Shown: positions 27,252 to 35,634 of the stretch, piece by piece
Numbering within the stretch: position 1 is the stretch's first letter
How the letters are laid out: the number at the start of each line of letters is the position of its first letter
Source of the DNA: Enterocloster asparagiformis
GTDB taxonomy: Bacteria > Bacillota > Clostridia > Lachnospirales > Lachnospiraceae
Assembly: GCA_018380885.1 (NCBI GenBank)
Contig: JAGZSY010000002.1
Location: 1-64,000 of the forward strand
DNA: 64,000 bases
Direction of reading: 5' to 3'
Translations under genes and position numbers: made by a program
The notes under the pieces: model-generated
The model's database searches: none
Told to the model about the DNA's origin: nothing
What the model saw: only the letters and a program-made list of their open reading frames with translations

Positions 27252-27389
27252 GACCAATTGCAGGTTTCCTGTTCGGTAAGGAAATTTTAATGATTCCCAT
27301 ACTACTATTTTCACTGATTATAACTTATAATTTTCTCAGATGGCTTTTACCGGCGCACCGGGAAGGCAAACGAAAGGAGCGCGACCGTT

Positions 27390-27629
27390 ATGGAAAACGA
27401 AATCAAATGTCCCTACTGTTCGATGCCCATGGTCAGAGGCGTCATCCACCAGACCGGCTTGTACGGAATCAAATGGATACCGCTGGATCAGGATAAGGGC
27501 TGTATCCTGTCGCCGTTAATCGGGGGAATCTACCTCACCAGCGGTCTTGACAGGAATCAAGTGGAGGCGCTCTACTGCGCTGCGTGCGGCAAGATCGTCA
27601 TAGACTTAAACGAGACCGGATCAGCCTGA
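27390..27629 (+). CDS. Small zinc-ribbon protein (DUF6487-like)
   Basis: 79 residues. MENEIKCPYCSMPMVRGVIH supplies the first CxxC pair and LYCAACGKIVIDL the second, a two-knuckle zinc ribbon separated by a hydrophobic central segment (ILSPLIGGIYLTSG). AAAGGAG precedes the ATG. The family is common in Clostridia and Bacilli with no established role. Single gene with no clear partner. Confidence 0.7.
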   Translation: MENEIKCPYCSMPMVRGVIHQTGLYGIKWIPLDQDKGCILSPLIGGIYLTSGLDRNQVEALYCAACGKIVIDLNETGSA

Positions 27630-27730
27630 AGGCCAAAGGCCGGGGCAAGCAAAATCCATGCCGTTCATGCCGAAAATCCAGTCAAACACAGAAAAAATCC
27701 TCAACAAAAACAATATTTTCTCCAAACCAG

Positions 27731-27759
27731 TTTACATAATTCAAAAAATGTGATATACT
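27731..27759 (+). promoter_or_regulatory. Promoter of the CarD-like gene
   Basis: TTTACA (27731-27736), 17 nt, TATACT (27754-27759), in an A-rich gap. The leader to the TTG start is about 45 nt. Confidence 0.7.
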
Positions 27760-27813
27760 TAATAAATTACCCGCATAAGCAGTTCAACAACATCCGTTGG
27801 GAAAGGTGAGAAT

Positions 27814-28320
27814 TTGTTTAAAAAAGGAGCATTTATATTCTATGGAACCGTAGGCGTGTGCCGAGTCAATGACATATCCAGCATGGATTTCTCTGGCAAT
27901 GACAGACTGTACTATTCTCTGACACCCAGTTTTGAAAACGATACAACTATCTATATTCCGGTTGACAGCGACAAGGTGATGATGAGGGAAATCATGACCA
28001 GGCAGGAGGCCGAGCATTTCGTTTTGTCCTGGCCGGACATCGACTGCCCGCAGCACGCCAATTACCGTGAGCAGACCGCTGCCCACCAACAGATTCTCAA
28101 ATCCGGGAACAGCCTGGAACTCGGCTCCATGATCAAGGAGATCTCCCGCCAGACCTGTTCCGGCAAGCGCAGCGGAAAGCCCTTATCCGGCAACCAGAGG
28201 GACGTGATCAAGCTGGCTCAGAAGCTTCTGTTCGGCGAGCTGTCCGTGGCCCTGGACATTCAGCCCGAGGAAGTTCCGAATTATATTGAAATGCAGACAG
28301 AGCGGTATCAGCCGGTGTAA
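27814..28320 (+). CDS. CarD/CdnL-like transcription factor
   Basis: 168 residues starting at TTG, 3 nt after AAAGGTGAG. The N-terminal 60 residues show the RNA-polymerase-interacting Tudor-like domain (GAFIFYGTVGVCRVNDI, then YYSLTPSFENDTTIYIPVD). The remainder is helical, like the DNA-binding half of CarD proteins. CarD binds the polymerase beta subunit and stabilises open complexes. Own promoter, monocistronic. Confidence 0.8.
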   Translation: MFKKGAFIFYGTVGVCRVNDISSMDFSGNDRLYYSLTPSFENDTTIYIPVDSDKVMMREIMTRQEAEHFVLSWPDIDCPQHANYREQTAAHQQILKSGNSLELGSMIKEISRQTCSGKRSGKPLSGNQRDVIKLAQKLLFGELSVALDIQPEEVPNYIEMQTERYQPV

Positions 28321-28335
28321 TCGGCTGACACCTGA

Positions 28336-28374
28336 AAAGGCCCAATCCTTTATCTCAAAGGGGCGGGTCTTTTT
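28336..28374 (+). terminator. Terminator after the CarD-like gene
   Basis: AAAAGGCCC and GGGTCTTTTT pair around a nested CCTTT/AAAGG stem and end in a T run. Between here and the next promoter (about 160 nt) I see nothing. Confidence 0.55.
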
Positions 28375-28535
28375 GCTGGACAGAAGCCAATGGGCGCGCT
28401 CGCCGTTTCCGTGTCACGCTGTTTAGAACCGCCGCGCAGGCTTCAGCCGCCGGCCCGGGGCAGACGCCGCAATGCGTGGCAGCACCGCTTTCTGCGGCAC
28501 TCTCCGCCCATATCCGTCCCCGGCTTCCCGCCGAT

Positions 28536-28564
28536 TTGACACATCGCAAAACAAGTGCTAATGT
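28536..28564 (+). promoter_or_regulatory. Promoter of the patatin gene
   Basis: TTGACA (28536-28541), exactly 17 nt, TAATGT (28559-28564), about 70 nt before the start codon. Confidence 0.65.
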
Positions 28565-28634
28565 AATAGGCAGTGTAAGTATCCCGGTTTTCTAAACCGG
28601 GCCATCATAAATATGATAATTGAGGTGTTGTGAA

Positions 28635-29507
28635 ATGAATACTGAAAAAACCGGATTGGTTCTGGAAGGCGGCGCCATGAGAGGGATCTACGTGGCCGGT
28701 GTCCTGGACGTGCTGCTGGAACACAGTGTACATGTGGACGGTGTGATCGGAGTCTCTGCGGGAGCCATCCACGGCTGTAGCTTTGTATCGGGGCAGCGCG
28801 GGCGTTCCATACGTTATAATCTGAAATACTGCCGCGATCCCCAATATATGAGCTTCCGCTCCCTGCTGCGCACCGGGGATCTCTGCGGCACGGATTTCTG
28901 CTACCGCCAGCTCCCGGAAACCCTGGACCCCTTTGACAACGACGCCTTCGAGGCCTCGGAAACGAAATTTTACGTGACGTGCACAGATGTGGAGACAGGA
29001 GAACCCGTCTACAAGCTCTGCGAGACGCTGCGTGGCGACCAGATCGACTGGGTGAGGGCCTCCGCCTCCATGCCTCTGGCGGCCCATATCGTGGAGCTGG
29101 AGGGCCGCAAGCTGTTGGACGGAGGGGTGTCGGACTCTATACCCGCGGCAGCCTTCCGAAAGCTGGGCTATAAGCGCTGTGTGGTCGTCACCACCAGGCC
29201 CTTTGGTTACCGCAAAAAGCCCAACCGCATGGTGCCGCTGCTGCGCCGCGCCTACCGCGGCTATCCCAAATTCGTGGAAGCCATGGCCCGCCGCCATCTG
29301 ATGTACAACCGGCAGCTGGATGAGCTGCAGCGCATGGAGCAGGCGGGGGAAATTCTGGTAATCCGGCCCAGCCGCGCAATCCCAATCCGCCGGACGGAAC
29401 ACAACCCAGAGCGGATCAAACAGATGTATGATCTGGGACGCAGGGACGGGGAGAGCGCGTTGGAACAGGTGATGGAGTTTTTAAATGGGAAGGCTAACCT
29501 CTTTTAA
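28635..29507 (+). CDS. Patatin-like phospholipase
   Basis: 290 residues from the ATG at 28635 (TGAGGTG upstream). The serine-aspartate dyad lipase signatures are all present: glycine-rich oxyanion loop LEGGAMRGIYVAGVLD, nucleophile elbow GVSAGAIHG, and the catalytic Asp in LLDGGVSDSIP. There is no signal peptide, so it acts on lipids or acyl esters in the cytoplasm or at the inner membrane face. Length and motifs match the short bacterial RssA/YjjU-type group. Monocistronic. Confidence 0.9.
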   Translation: MNTEKTGLVLEGGAMRGIYVAGVLDVLLEHSVHVDGVIGVSAGAIHGCSFVSGQRGRSIRYNLKYCRDPQYMSFRSLLRTGDLCGTDFCYRQLPETLDPFDNDAFEASETKFYVTCTDVETGEPVYKLCETLRGDQIDWVRASASMPLAAHIVELEGRKLLDGGVSDSIPAAAFRKLGYKRCVVVTTRPFGYRKKPNRMVPLLRRAYRGYPKFVEAMARRHLMYNRQLDELQRMEQAGEILVIRPSRAIPIRRTEHNPERIKQMYDLGRRDGESALEQVMEFLNGKANLF

Positions 29508-29514
29508 CAAAAAC

Positions 29515-29542
29515 AGGAAGCCCCCGCGTTACAAGGCTTCCT
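29515..29542 (+). terminator. Hairpin after the patatin gene
   Basis: AGGAAGCC and GGCTTCCT form an 8-bp stem over a 12-nt loop 7 nt past the stop. No T run follows. Confidence 0.45.
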
Positions 29543-29545
29543 GGG

Positions 29546-29585
29546 ACTATCAAATAAGCCGGTGAATGCCGACTTATTTGACAGT
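29546..29585. repeat. 40-nt near-perfect inverted repeat
   Basis: Two 17-18-nt arms (GACTATCAAATAAGCCGG at 29546-29563 and its partner at 29569-29585) pair with two mismatches around a 6-nt loop. It is followed by CAGTCTG-type sequence with no T run on either strand, in the convergent gap between the patatin and ADP-ribosylglycohydrolase genes. It may serve as a processed 3' end or barrier hairpin. Confidence 0.6.
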
Positions 29586-29678
29586 CTGAATGCAGGTATC
29601 TCTTCCCCTTTATCCAACCGCACACACAGCTATCCCTTTAATCCATAACTTTTTAGCTCAATTTCCTTTTTATTGTAG

Positions 29679-30632
29679 TCATCCTTCATACTTGTCAATT
29701 TCAAATTGCCTGCACAACTCAATTATATATTCGCTCCTGGCAATTTTATTAAGCCACTCGGCCGGCATATCATTTAAGCCATAATAAATCCCCCCCAGAC
29801 CACCAGTGATTGCACCAACAGTATCCGTATCATCCCCGAGATTTACGGCTTTCAGTACACACGCTTTAAAGGAATCAGTATTTAGCAGGCACCATACAAC
29901 TGCTTCTAATGTATCTACCACATAACCGCTGCTGCGAATTTCATTTTCAGGAAGATTCGAAAAATTATTTAGATTTTTCAATCGGCAATACCTGTTAATA
30001 TCGTTGAAATTTACACTTTCATAATAGGCAAACGCTTCTTGGATTCCCTCGGCTATACATTCACGTAATGTCAATCTCGTCGATATCATTTTAATTGCAA
30101 TCTTAACATATATTCCACAGCCAATGAGACTAATCGAATGTTTATGTGTCAATGCGGACACATTATGAACAACTTCCATCTGGCGGTTTATATCGTTGCC
30201 CCCGTGATAACAGAGATAATAAGCGATGGGAAGGATACGCATCAATGATCCGTTACCGTTTTCATATTCTGATGCCCCGCCACACTCCAGAGGATTCATC
30301 CCTCTTCCGTAATTCATGATTGCTCTGCTGGTAGAGTTCCCGACATCAAACACTTCTCCCAAAGCCGTATATTCACCATACAGTAACCATGCTGAAAACT
30401 TATCCATCATATCTGCATAATCTATCGTTTTACATTGGACGATACTATCCACTGTGGCCAGAGTCAAGCTGGTGTCATCAGACCATGTGCCCATGGGTTG
30501 ATTATGTGTACCGTATTCCCGCATTGATACCACAAGATTTTTTGCAATTTCTGATCTGGATTGAAACTCTACCGGAACACCCAAAGCATCTCCTATTGCC
30601 AATCCGATTATACCGTCATATAAGTTCTTCAC
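29679..30632 (-). CDS. ADP-ribosylglycohydrolase family protein
   Basis: About 317 residues. The start is taken as the GTG at 30632, 7 nt after GGGGAG; an ATG at 30647 is possible. The dinuclear metal site is clear: GLAIGDALGVPVEF, GTWSDDTSLTLA near the N terminus and DDTDTVGAITGGLGGIYYGL near the end. Enzymes of this DraG/ARH fold remove ADP-ribose from proteins or nucleic acids, or hydrolyse related crystallin-like substrates. No ADP-ribosyltransferase gene is nearby. The gene is AT-rich relative to its neighbours and has its own promoter, hinting at acquisition. Confidence 0.88.
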   Translation of the reverse strand: MKNLYDGIIGLAIGDALGVPVEFQSRSEIAKNLVVSMREYGTHNQPMGTWSDDTSLTLATVDSIVQCKTIDYADMMDKFSAWLLYGEYTALGEVFDVGNSTSRAIMNYGRGMNPLECGGASEYENGNGSLMRILPIAYYLCYHGGNDINRQMEVVHNVSALTHKHSISLIGCGIYVKIAIKMISTRLTLRECIAEGIQEAFAYYESVNFNDINRYCRLKNLNNFSNLPENEIRSSGYVVDTLEAVVWCLLNTDSFKACVLKAVNLGDDTDTVGAITGGLGGIYYGLNDMPAEWLNKIARSEYIIELCRQFEIDKYEG

Positions 30633-30692
30633 CAATTTTCTCCCCATTAAGCCGCTTTATTACAGCAAATTTTCTTTGTTGCCTTTGATTTT

Positions 30693-30721
30693 ATTATACC
30701 CATTTAAATAAGCGTTGTAAA
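30693..30721 (-). promoter_or_regulatory. Promoter of the ADP-ribosylglycohydrolase gene
   Basis: On the - strand TTTACA (30721-30716), 17 nt, TATAAT (30698-30693), about 60 nt before the start codon. Confidence 0.75.
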
Positions 30722-30772
30722 CTGTAGCGGCACTGTGTTTCAATAAATAGCCAAAGGATATCCCTATTATGG

Positions 30773-30809
30773 AAAAGGGCCAGATTAGAAACAGAATTCT
30801 AATCTGGCC
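30773..30809 (-). terminator. Terminator of the cell-wall-binding gene
   Basis: A perfect 13-bp stem (GGCCAGATTAGAA with TTCTAATCTGGCC) over a 6-nt loop, followed by CTTTT on the - strand. Confidence 0.8.
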
Positions 30810-30836
30810 TTGATTGCAGCTATTCTTATATGTGAT

Positions 30837-31931
30837 CTAATACCCTTTATAACGAATTTCTACTGAACCTTCAAGCAGCCTGGCCCCCATTAGATTGTCG
30901 GATTTTAATAACTCTAAATAGATATTCGGATCTTCACGCGATTTAAGCTCTCTAATGTTGAGATCTTTTGCATCTACCCAAATGCGAATTTTATCGCCAT
31001 GAACTTCTATCTCGGCATTATCCCAGTCCATCTTGGCGATATTATAATAGCTTTTTCCACGATATTTAGGAGAGTTTTTCCCAAGAAAGTTAATATACCA
31101 TCCGCTTTCATTTGCTTTTTTCGTTAAGTCAAGCCCTTTGGCCATCGTAAAATTCTCTTGTGAGTCTACATTGACGCCAAAATATTCATAAATTATATCA
31201 TCCGCATCGTTACATGAAATTACATTGAAATCCTCGACAGTATGTCCGATCTCTCCAGATCTCCGGATTCTGGTATCTATAAAGTTTGGATTTCTCCAGC
31301 CATTATCACCTCTCAATGCCCACTGGTACAAATCTAAAAAAAACGCATATTGCATATCCGTAAATTCAAATGGTTGAGAATAGTCCACTCCGCCAGATAC
31401 TATATTATTCGCGTTTTTTTCAAAGGTTTCCGTACACCCCATTTCCAGCGTCCATAATGCAAGGATATTAGGGTATACACCTAATTCATCTTTTAATTCA
31501 TCATATGTATAATTGGTTTTGGATTTTGAGGCGTTGCCTTTTGAAGAAGCTCCAGACACATATAAACCGTTTCCATCTACTTTATATCCATCCGGTGTGG
31601 TTGTATTTGTATACATAGTCCCATCTGAACCAACATAATATTTTCCATCAACCCACGTATCATGCGCCATTGCACCATCCGCATGGCAATAATACCATCT
31701 TCCATTTACAGGAATCCAGCCAGTCCTCATATAACCGTCTTGGTTAAAATAATACCATGCATTATCAATATATTGCCAATCATTTGCGGTATAGCTTCCA
31801 TTACCATTGTCATACCACCAACCATATCCTGTCTGATTCCACGCTCCGGCATAGCTGGTAATCGCCGTTCCCGCCGCTAATATCATAGATATAGCTGTAG
31901 TTACCAATAATTTCTTTGTACTTTTTCTCAT
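30837..31931 (-). CDS. Secreted cell-wall-binding repeat protein
   Basis: 364 residues from the ATG at 31931 (TTTGGAGG upstream). A signal peptide (LLVTTAISMILAAGTAITSYA) precedes choline-binding-type repeats: WNQTGYGWWYDNGNGSY, WQYIDNAWYYFNQDGYMRTG, WIPVNGRWYYCHADGAMA and WVDGKYYVGSDGTMY, residues about 30-115. A short linker leads to a C-terminal domain of about 220 residues that I do not recognise; it has no obvious glycosidase or amidase signature. The repeats should tether it to the cell wall. It follows the Cys-repeat gene by 44 nt and is probably co-transcribed. Confidence 0.82.
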   Translation of the reverse strand: MRKSTKKLLVTTAISMILAAGTAITSYAGAWNQTGYGWWYDNGNGSYTANDWQYIDNAWYYFNQDGYMRTGWIPVNGRWYYCHADGAMAHDTWVDGKYYVGSDGTMYTNTTTPDGYKVDGNGLYVSGASSKGNASKSKTNYTYDELKDELGVYPNILALWTLEMGCTETFEKNANNIVSGGVDYSQPFEFTDMQYAFFLDLYQWALRGDNGWRNPNFIDTRIRRSGEIGHTVEDFNVISCNDADDIIYEYFGVNVDSQENFTMAKGLDLTKKANESGWYINFLGKNSPKYRGKSYYNIAKMDWDNAEIEVHGDKIRIWVDAKDLNIRELKSREDPNIYLELLKSDNLMGARLLEGSVEIRYKGY

Positions 31932-31975
31932 TGCCAAACCTCCAAAATTTAGAATTCTATTTACCATTTGTATTA

Positions 31976-32788
31976 TTATGGCAGCCCGTCCACACAGGGA
32001 AATATTATGTCAGCCCTTCCGTATCCATTTTCGTCGATAGGAATGCTCATCGTAACCTCATCATTAGACCAGTTAGTTCCCATTTGTGTACTGCCATCAT
32101 AAGACAAATTAGTAATTATGCATGGAATCGTTAGTTTTTTATCTGTATCTATTCTTACAAATTTTATATTGTCTTTTAATGGAGTTATTGTTATAGATCC
32201 CCTAAGACCATATGTATAAATATTATTCCAATCCCAATTAATCGGATTACTAAACTGGGCTACAGCATAAGCTCCCGGCAAGTTCTCCACTTGACTATAT
32301 GACGTTATTTTTTTAGTATTATTGTCATAGGTGAATTGTATTGACAGATAATTTTGCCAATTACCTTTACTCAACCTTACTGCCATTGTTTTACCGCAAT
32401 ATTTACATTTAGGTTCTTTATCCATTACATTTGATCTGTCCCCATCTTCAGAAAGCGCTAAGTAGTGAATATCGCTAACCTCTCCCTCTGTTGTCCCGCA
32501 AATACGGCATGTTTTTGGGGAAACACAAGTTGCCAAATACCATTCATGGTCTAAAGTTTCTCCTGCTGTTTCGCCGCAAATATCACAAGTCCTGGGCGCA
32601 GCACAGGTAGCTTCTACCCATTGGTGCCCCAATGGTTCACCCTCTGTTGCTTCGCAAACATTACATGTTTTTGGGGTAGTACAATTTGCTTTCTTCCACG
32701 TATGCCCTAATGGATCACCTTCTTTTTTATCACACAGTATACATATCTTTGGTTCTGTACAAGTAGCTTCCTTCCAAATCCCCCTTAT
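31976..32788 (-). CDS. Cys-rich repeat protein with no canonical start codon
   Basis: The open frame encodes four 26-residue repeats of the form W-x2-ATC-x2-PKTC-x2-C-x2-TEG-x5-H, each a small metal-binding-like knuckle, then a single CKYC motif and a beta-rich C-terminal domain. The repeats begin at 32779, yet between the upstream TAG (32798-32800) and the repeats there is no ATG, GTG or TTG. AGGAGG at 32794-32799 is followed 5 nt later by ATA (32788), suggesting a lost or rare start. The signal peptide usual for such repeat proteins is missing. A caller limited to standard codons would start at the internal TTG at 32632, cutting two repeats. Confidence 0.65.
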   Translation of the reverse strand: MRGIWKEATCTEPKICILCDKKEGDPLGHTWKKANCTTPKTCNVCEATEGEPLGHQWVEATCAAPRTCDICGETAGETLDHEWYLATCVSPKTCRICGTTEGEVSDIHYLALSEDGDRSNVMDKEPKCKYCGKTMAVRLSKGNWQNYLSIQFTYDNNTKKITSYSQVENLPGAYAVAQFSNPINWDWNNIYTYGLRGSITITPLKDNIKFVRIDTDKKLTIPCIITNLSYDGSTQMGTNWSNDEVTMSIPIDENGYGRADIIFPCVDGLP

Positions 32789-32933
32789 ATTTTCCTCCTA
32801 TCGCGAAAAGTTATATTTTAGAATATTATACCCATGGCAAAGCCTTTTTGTCAACCAGTAACATCATTTTGATAATTATATTTATCATTTTTCAATTTAA
32901 TAGTAGCTGCCAGGTAATATCTCGCCAAACTAA

Positions 32934-32965
32934 AATTACTCCAACGCTTTCGGGTTGGAGTAATT
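32934..32965. terminator. Perfect 12-bp hairpin
   Basis: AATTACTCCAAC and GTTGGAGTAATT pair perfectly over an 8-nt loop. It stands in the 346-nt gap between the Cys-repeat gene and the tRNA. The gap otherwise holds the tRNA terminator and a GGAAAAGG/CCTTTTCC inverted pair at about 33044-33085; I see no gene in it. Confidence 0.55.
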
Positions 32966-33088
32966 AAGCCTATTAGAGTGTGTGAAGAAAAATCCGCCTG
33001 CATAAAATAAGGAATATTGGCGATTCGGGCAGACAGAGGCGCAGATGGAAAAGGCCCTTCGCGGTTAGACAATCGACCTTTTCCAATC

Positions 33089-33119
33089 AAAAAAGGAACC
33101 CTTGAAAATCAAGGATTCC
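33089..33119 (-). terminator. Terminator of the tRNA gene
   Basis: GGAACCCTTGA and TCAAGGATTCC pair with one mismatch, and the - strand continues into TTTTTT. Confidence 0.8.
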
Positions 33120-33134
33120 CTCTCAAAACTATAC

Positions 33135-33218
33135 TGCGGGAGATGGGACTTGAACCCACACGATCATACAACCACTAGATCCTTAGTCTAGCCTGTCTGC
33201 CAATTCCAGCACTCCCGC
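33135..33218 (-). tRNA. tRNA-Leu (anticodon AAG)
   Basis: On the - strand an 84-nt cloverleaf with acceptor stem GCGGGAG/CTCCCGC, D arm, anticodon stem CTAGA/TCTAG enclosing loop CTAAGGA (anticodon AAG), a long variable arm typical of class II tRNAs, and T loop GGTTCAAGTCC. The discriminator base is A, as in tRNA-Leu. CCA is not encoded. Confidence 0.9.
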
Positions 33219-33303
33219 GCGCGAATAATAATATATCATAAATTCGCGCTTTTTGCAACAGCATTTTGAAAAATTTTTACTTTTTTTTACCAAACGCAGG
33301 CGA

Positions 33304-34407
33304 TCAAAACATTCTCAGATAATAATAGGGCAAAAACAGGCGGCCCACACGCTCCACCTCCGGCACCAGACGGCCGGTGTCCAGAAACACCGGACAGAAT
33401 ATCAGGCTGCCGATGATGAAGAATGGGATCAGGCAGCAGATCACGGGGCCGGAACGCAGCGTTGCCTTTAACACGCTGGAAAATGCCGCCACCGCCAGGA
33501 CATAGACGCCTAAAATCGCCGCCTCCCGCCCGAAAGCGCCCATTGCCCCGGCCAGCCACAGGGCCGCCAGGCCGGACAATGCGGCCAGGGCCACCGGGGC
33601 CGCCAGGCTGGCAAAACGGCAGGCGCCTCTCAGACGGCCGGGCAGAGGCTGGAACAGTCCCCGCTTCTCGTCCTGGCACAGCGTCACCGCCCCGTAAAGC
33701 CCTGTGGTGAACACGTACACCGCCGCCAGACCTCTGGCCGGGAAAATGGACTCCTGCGCGGTCTCAGCGAGCTCCTGCGCCTCCTGTGCGTTTACAGCCG
33801 CGGTTTCATATTCAAAGTGAAAGGTGCTCTGGTTGTCCAGGAACATCTGATAGAGCCGCCCCGCCTCCTGCGCCGCCAGCTCTCTTGCCCCCTCTTTCGC
33901 GTCCAGGCCGGCAAAGGCCTCGCCCTCGGCCACGTACTGCTCCAACAGAATCCGGTCGTACATCTCGATCAAGAGTGAGAACACCGTCTCTGTGGACATC
34001 CGGTCCACCACGGTGGAGGGGGACGAATAAACGCCGATGCACCGCTTGATATCGCGGTTGTCCAGGCGTTCCCTGAGCCCCTCATAGATCACGTAGCCGC
34101 ATTCCGCCCGCCTGGCGGCCACCTCCTCCCGCACCGCCAAAGCGGTGTCGCAGAGATAGAACTCAAACATGCCGTTTTGCCCGGATTCTTCGCCGTACTC
34201 CAGCAGTCTGCGGGCCAATTCCTGCCCCAGGGAGTCCTCGTCCCGGTCCTCGGCGTACACGGCGATGCGGACCTTGTTGTGCTCCTGAGCCTCCACCTGC
34301 TTAAACGCCATGGCCCCAAAGGGAAACAGCAGCAGAATCAACAGGAACGACAGCCTGCGCAGATACCGCTTGCAGGAGAGAGAAAACCACGTAAGGATAC
34401 TGATCAT
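33304..34407 (-). CDS. ABC-2 type exporter permease (second subunit)
   Basis: 367 residues. One N-terminal membrane helix (RLSFLLILLLFPFGAMAF) precedes a roughly 170-residue outer domain, then five or so helices in the C-terminal half (APVALAALSGLAALWLAGAM and onward). This is the layout of ABC2_membrane_3-type permeases. It overlaps the upstream permease by 4 nt (ATGA) and resembles it in design, so the two probably pair. Last gene of the operon. Confidence 0.75.
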   Translation of the reverse strand: MISILTWFSLSCKRYLRRLSFLLILLLFPFGAMAFKQVEAQEHNKVRIAVYAEDRDEDSLGQELARRLLEYGEESGQNGMFEFYLCDTALAVREEVAARRAECGYVIYEGLRERLDNRDIKRCIGVYSSPSTVVDRMSTETVFSLLIEMYDRILLEQYVAEGEAFAGLDAKEGARELAAQEAGRLYQMFLDNQSTFHFEYETAAVNAQEAQELAETAQESIFPARGLAAVYVFTTGLYGAVTLCQDEKRGLFQPLPGRLRGACRFASLAAPVALAALSGLAALWLAGAMGAFGREAAILGVYVLAVAAFSSVLKATLRSGPVICCLIPFFIIGSLIFCPVFLDTGRLVPEVERVGRLFLPYYYLRMF

Positions 34408-35585
34408 CTGCGCCTCACCCCCACCGTCAAGCCATAAAATACCGCGGCCATTGCCACCGGCTTAAGCCAGCCCGCTGCCCCGTACGACCCGGTCACGATC
34501 ATTTTCACGCCGTCCATCAGCACGGTCGTGGGCAGAAACGGCGCCAGGTCGCGCACCTGCCGGGGCAGAAACACCAGCGGCAGAAATCCGCCGGACAAAA
34601 AGAGTAGGAGCACCGCGCCCAGAAACAGCAGCATAACCCCTCCCAGCAGCGTTCCCGCCGCCTCGTAGAAGAACAGGATCAGGGCGGCCGCCGCCAGGCA
34701 CACGGCCGCCAGGGCCGGGATCAGCAGCCATGAGAAGTCCAGAACCTCAAATTTCAGCGCTCCCAGCACCGCCGGCAGCGCTGCGGCCATAAGCAGGACT
34801 CCCAGACCGGCCAGACGGGCCGCCGTGGCCGACCATGGTCCGATACCCGCCAGTGACAGCTTTTGGGACATCACCCTGCTCTCCGGCGTCAGATACCCGG
34901 AAACCGGTATTGCGGCCAGCAAAAGATACAGGACAAAGGCGCTGATGCCGTAAAACTGCAGCGTATCCACATCGCCGGTGGCGCTGACCCTCTGGCGTTC
35001 GAAAAGGTCCGCCCGCGGCAGGCTGTAGGCCAGGTAGATGCGGTTTAAATCCGCCTCCAGCATGCTGATGCCCTCCGCCAGATCGCAGTTTACAAGCAGC
35101 TGATCCCCTGCGTAGATTCCCGCCTGGGCGCTTCCCAGCGTTCTGGCTCCAGCACCGGTCAGCTCCTTAAACACCCGGTTCTCCAGCGCGTTGCCCTGGG
35201 GCAGCGTGATGGTGACCGGGATATTGGTCCCGTCCATGATGCCCTGGACCATCCCCTCCGGCACGGTCAGGATGCCGAATATTTCGCCGCGCTTCAGCTG
35301 TCTGCCCGCCTCGTCGCCGTCCATATAGGAAAATTCACATACGCTTCTCACGCTGTCATATGTCCCCAGCATGCGCACCAACTGCTTCGCAATCCGGTCA
35401 TCCTCCGGGAGCACCACACCCACGGTAACTCTCTTAAGCGTCGCATCCCCATACAGCAGCTTACTTGCAGCAAAGGCAATCGTGCCCAGCATTGCCATCA
35501 GCACGATTGCCCCCGCGGCCATATGGGGAAGCTTTTTGCACGCGCGTTTCAACTCCAGCTTTAGATACACAAGTTTTGCAGCCAT
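34404..35585 (-). CDS. ABC-2 type exporter permease (first subunit)
   Basis: 393 residues with an N-terminal helix (MAAGAIVLMAMLGTIAFAAS), a long outer loop (about 45-215) and a block of about five C-terminal helices. GGGGAAG precedes the ATG. It lies 49 nt after the zinc-ribbon protein gene and is coupled to the next permease. The cargo is unknown; such exporters often move lipids, drugs or peptides. Confidence 0.75.
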   Translation of the reverse strand: MAAKLVYLKLELKRACKKLPHMAAGAIVLMAMLGTIAFAASKLLYGDATLKRVTVGVVLPEDDRIAKQLVRMLGTYDSVRSVCEFSYMDGDEAGRQLKRGEIFGILTVPEGMVQGIMDGTNIPVTITLPQGNALENRVFKELTGAGARTLGSAQAGIYAGDQLLVNCDLAEGISMLEADLNRIYLAYSLPRADLFERQRVSATGDVDTLQFYGISAFVLYLLLAAIPVSGYLTPESRVMSQKLSLAGIGPWSATAARLAGLGVLLMAAALPAVLGALKFEVLDFSWLLIPALAAVCLAAAALILFFYEAAGTLLGGVMLLFLGAVLLLFLSGGFLPLVFLPRQVRDLAPFLPTTVLMDGVKMIVTGSYGAAGWLKPVAMAAVFYGLTVGVRRR

Positions 35586-35634
35586 CGCTTCCCCTGTTCC
35601 TTTACAATTTCATTTCCAAATACACTTTCAACCG

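Noticed and set aside
28605-29402. 265-residue - frame opposite the patatin gene
   Set aside because: Shadow of the patatin gene, which has its promoter, ribosome site and all catalytic motifs.
32851-33090. 79-residue - frame before the tRNA
   Set aside because: It runs through a perfect hairpin and an inverted pair and has no ribosome site or motif.
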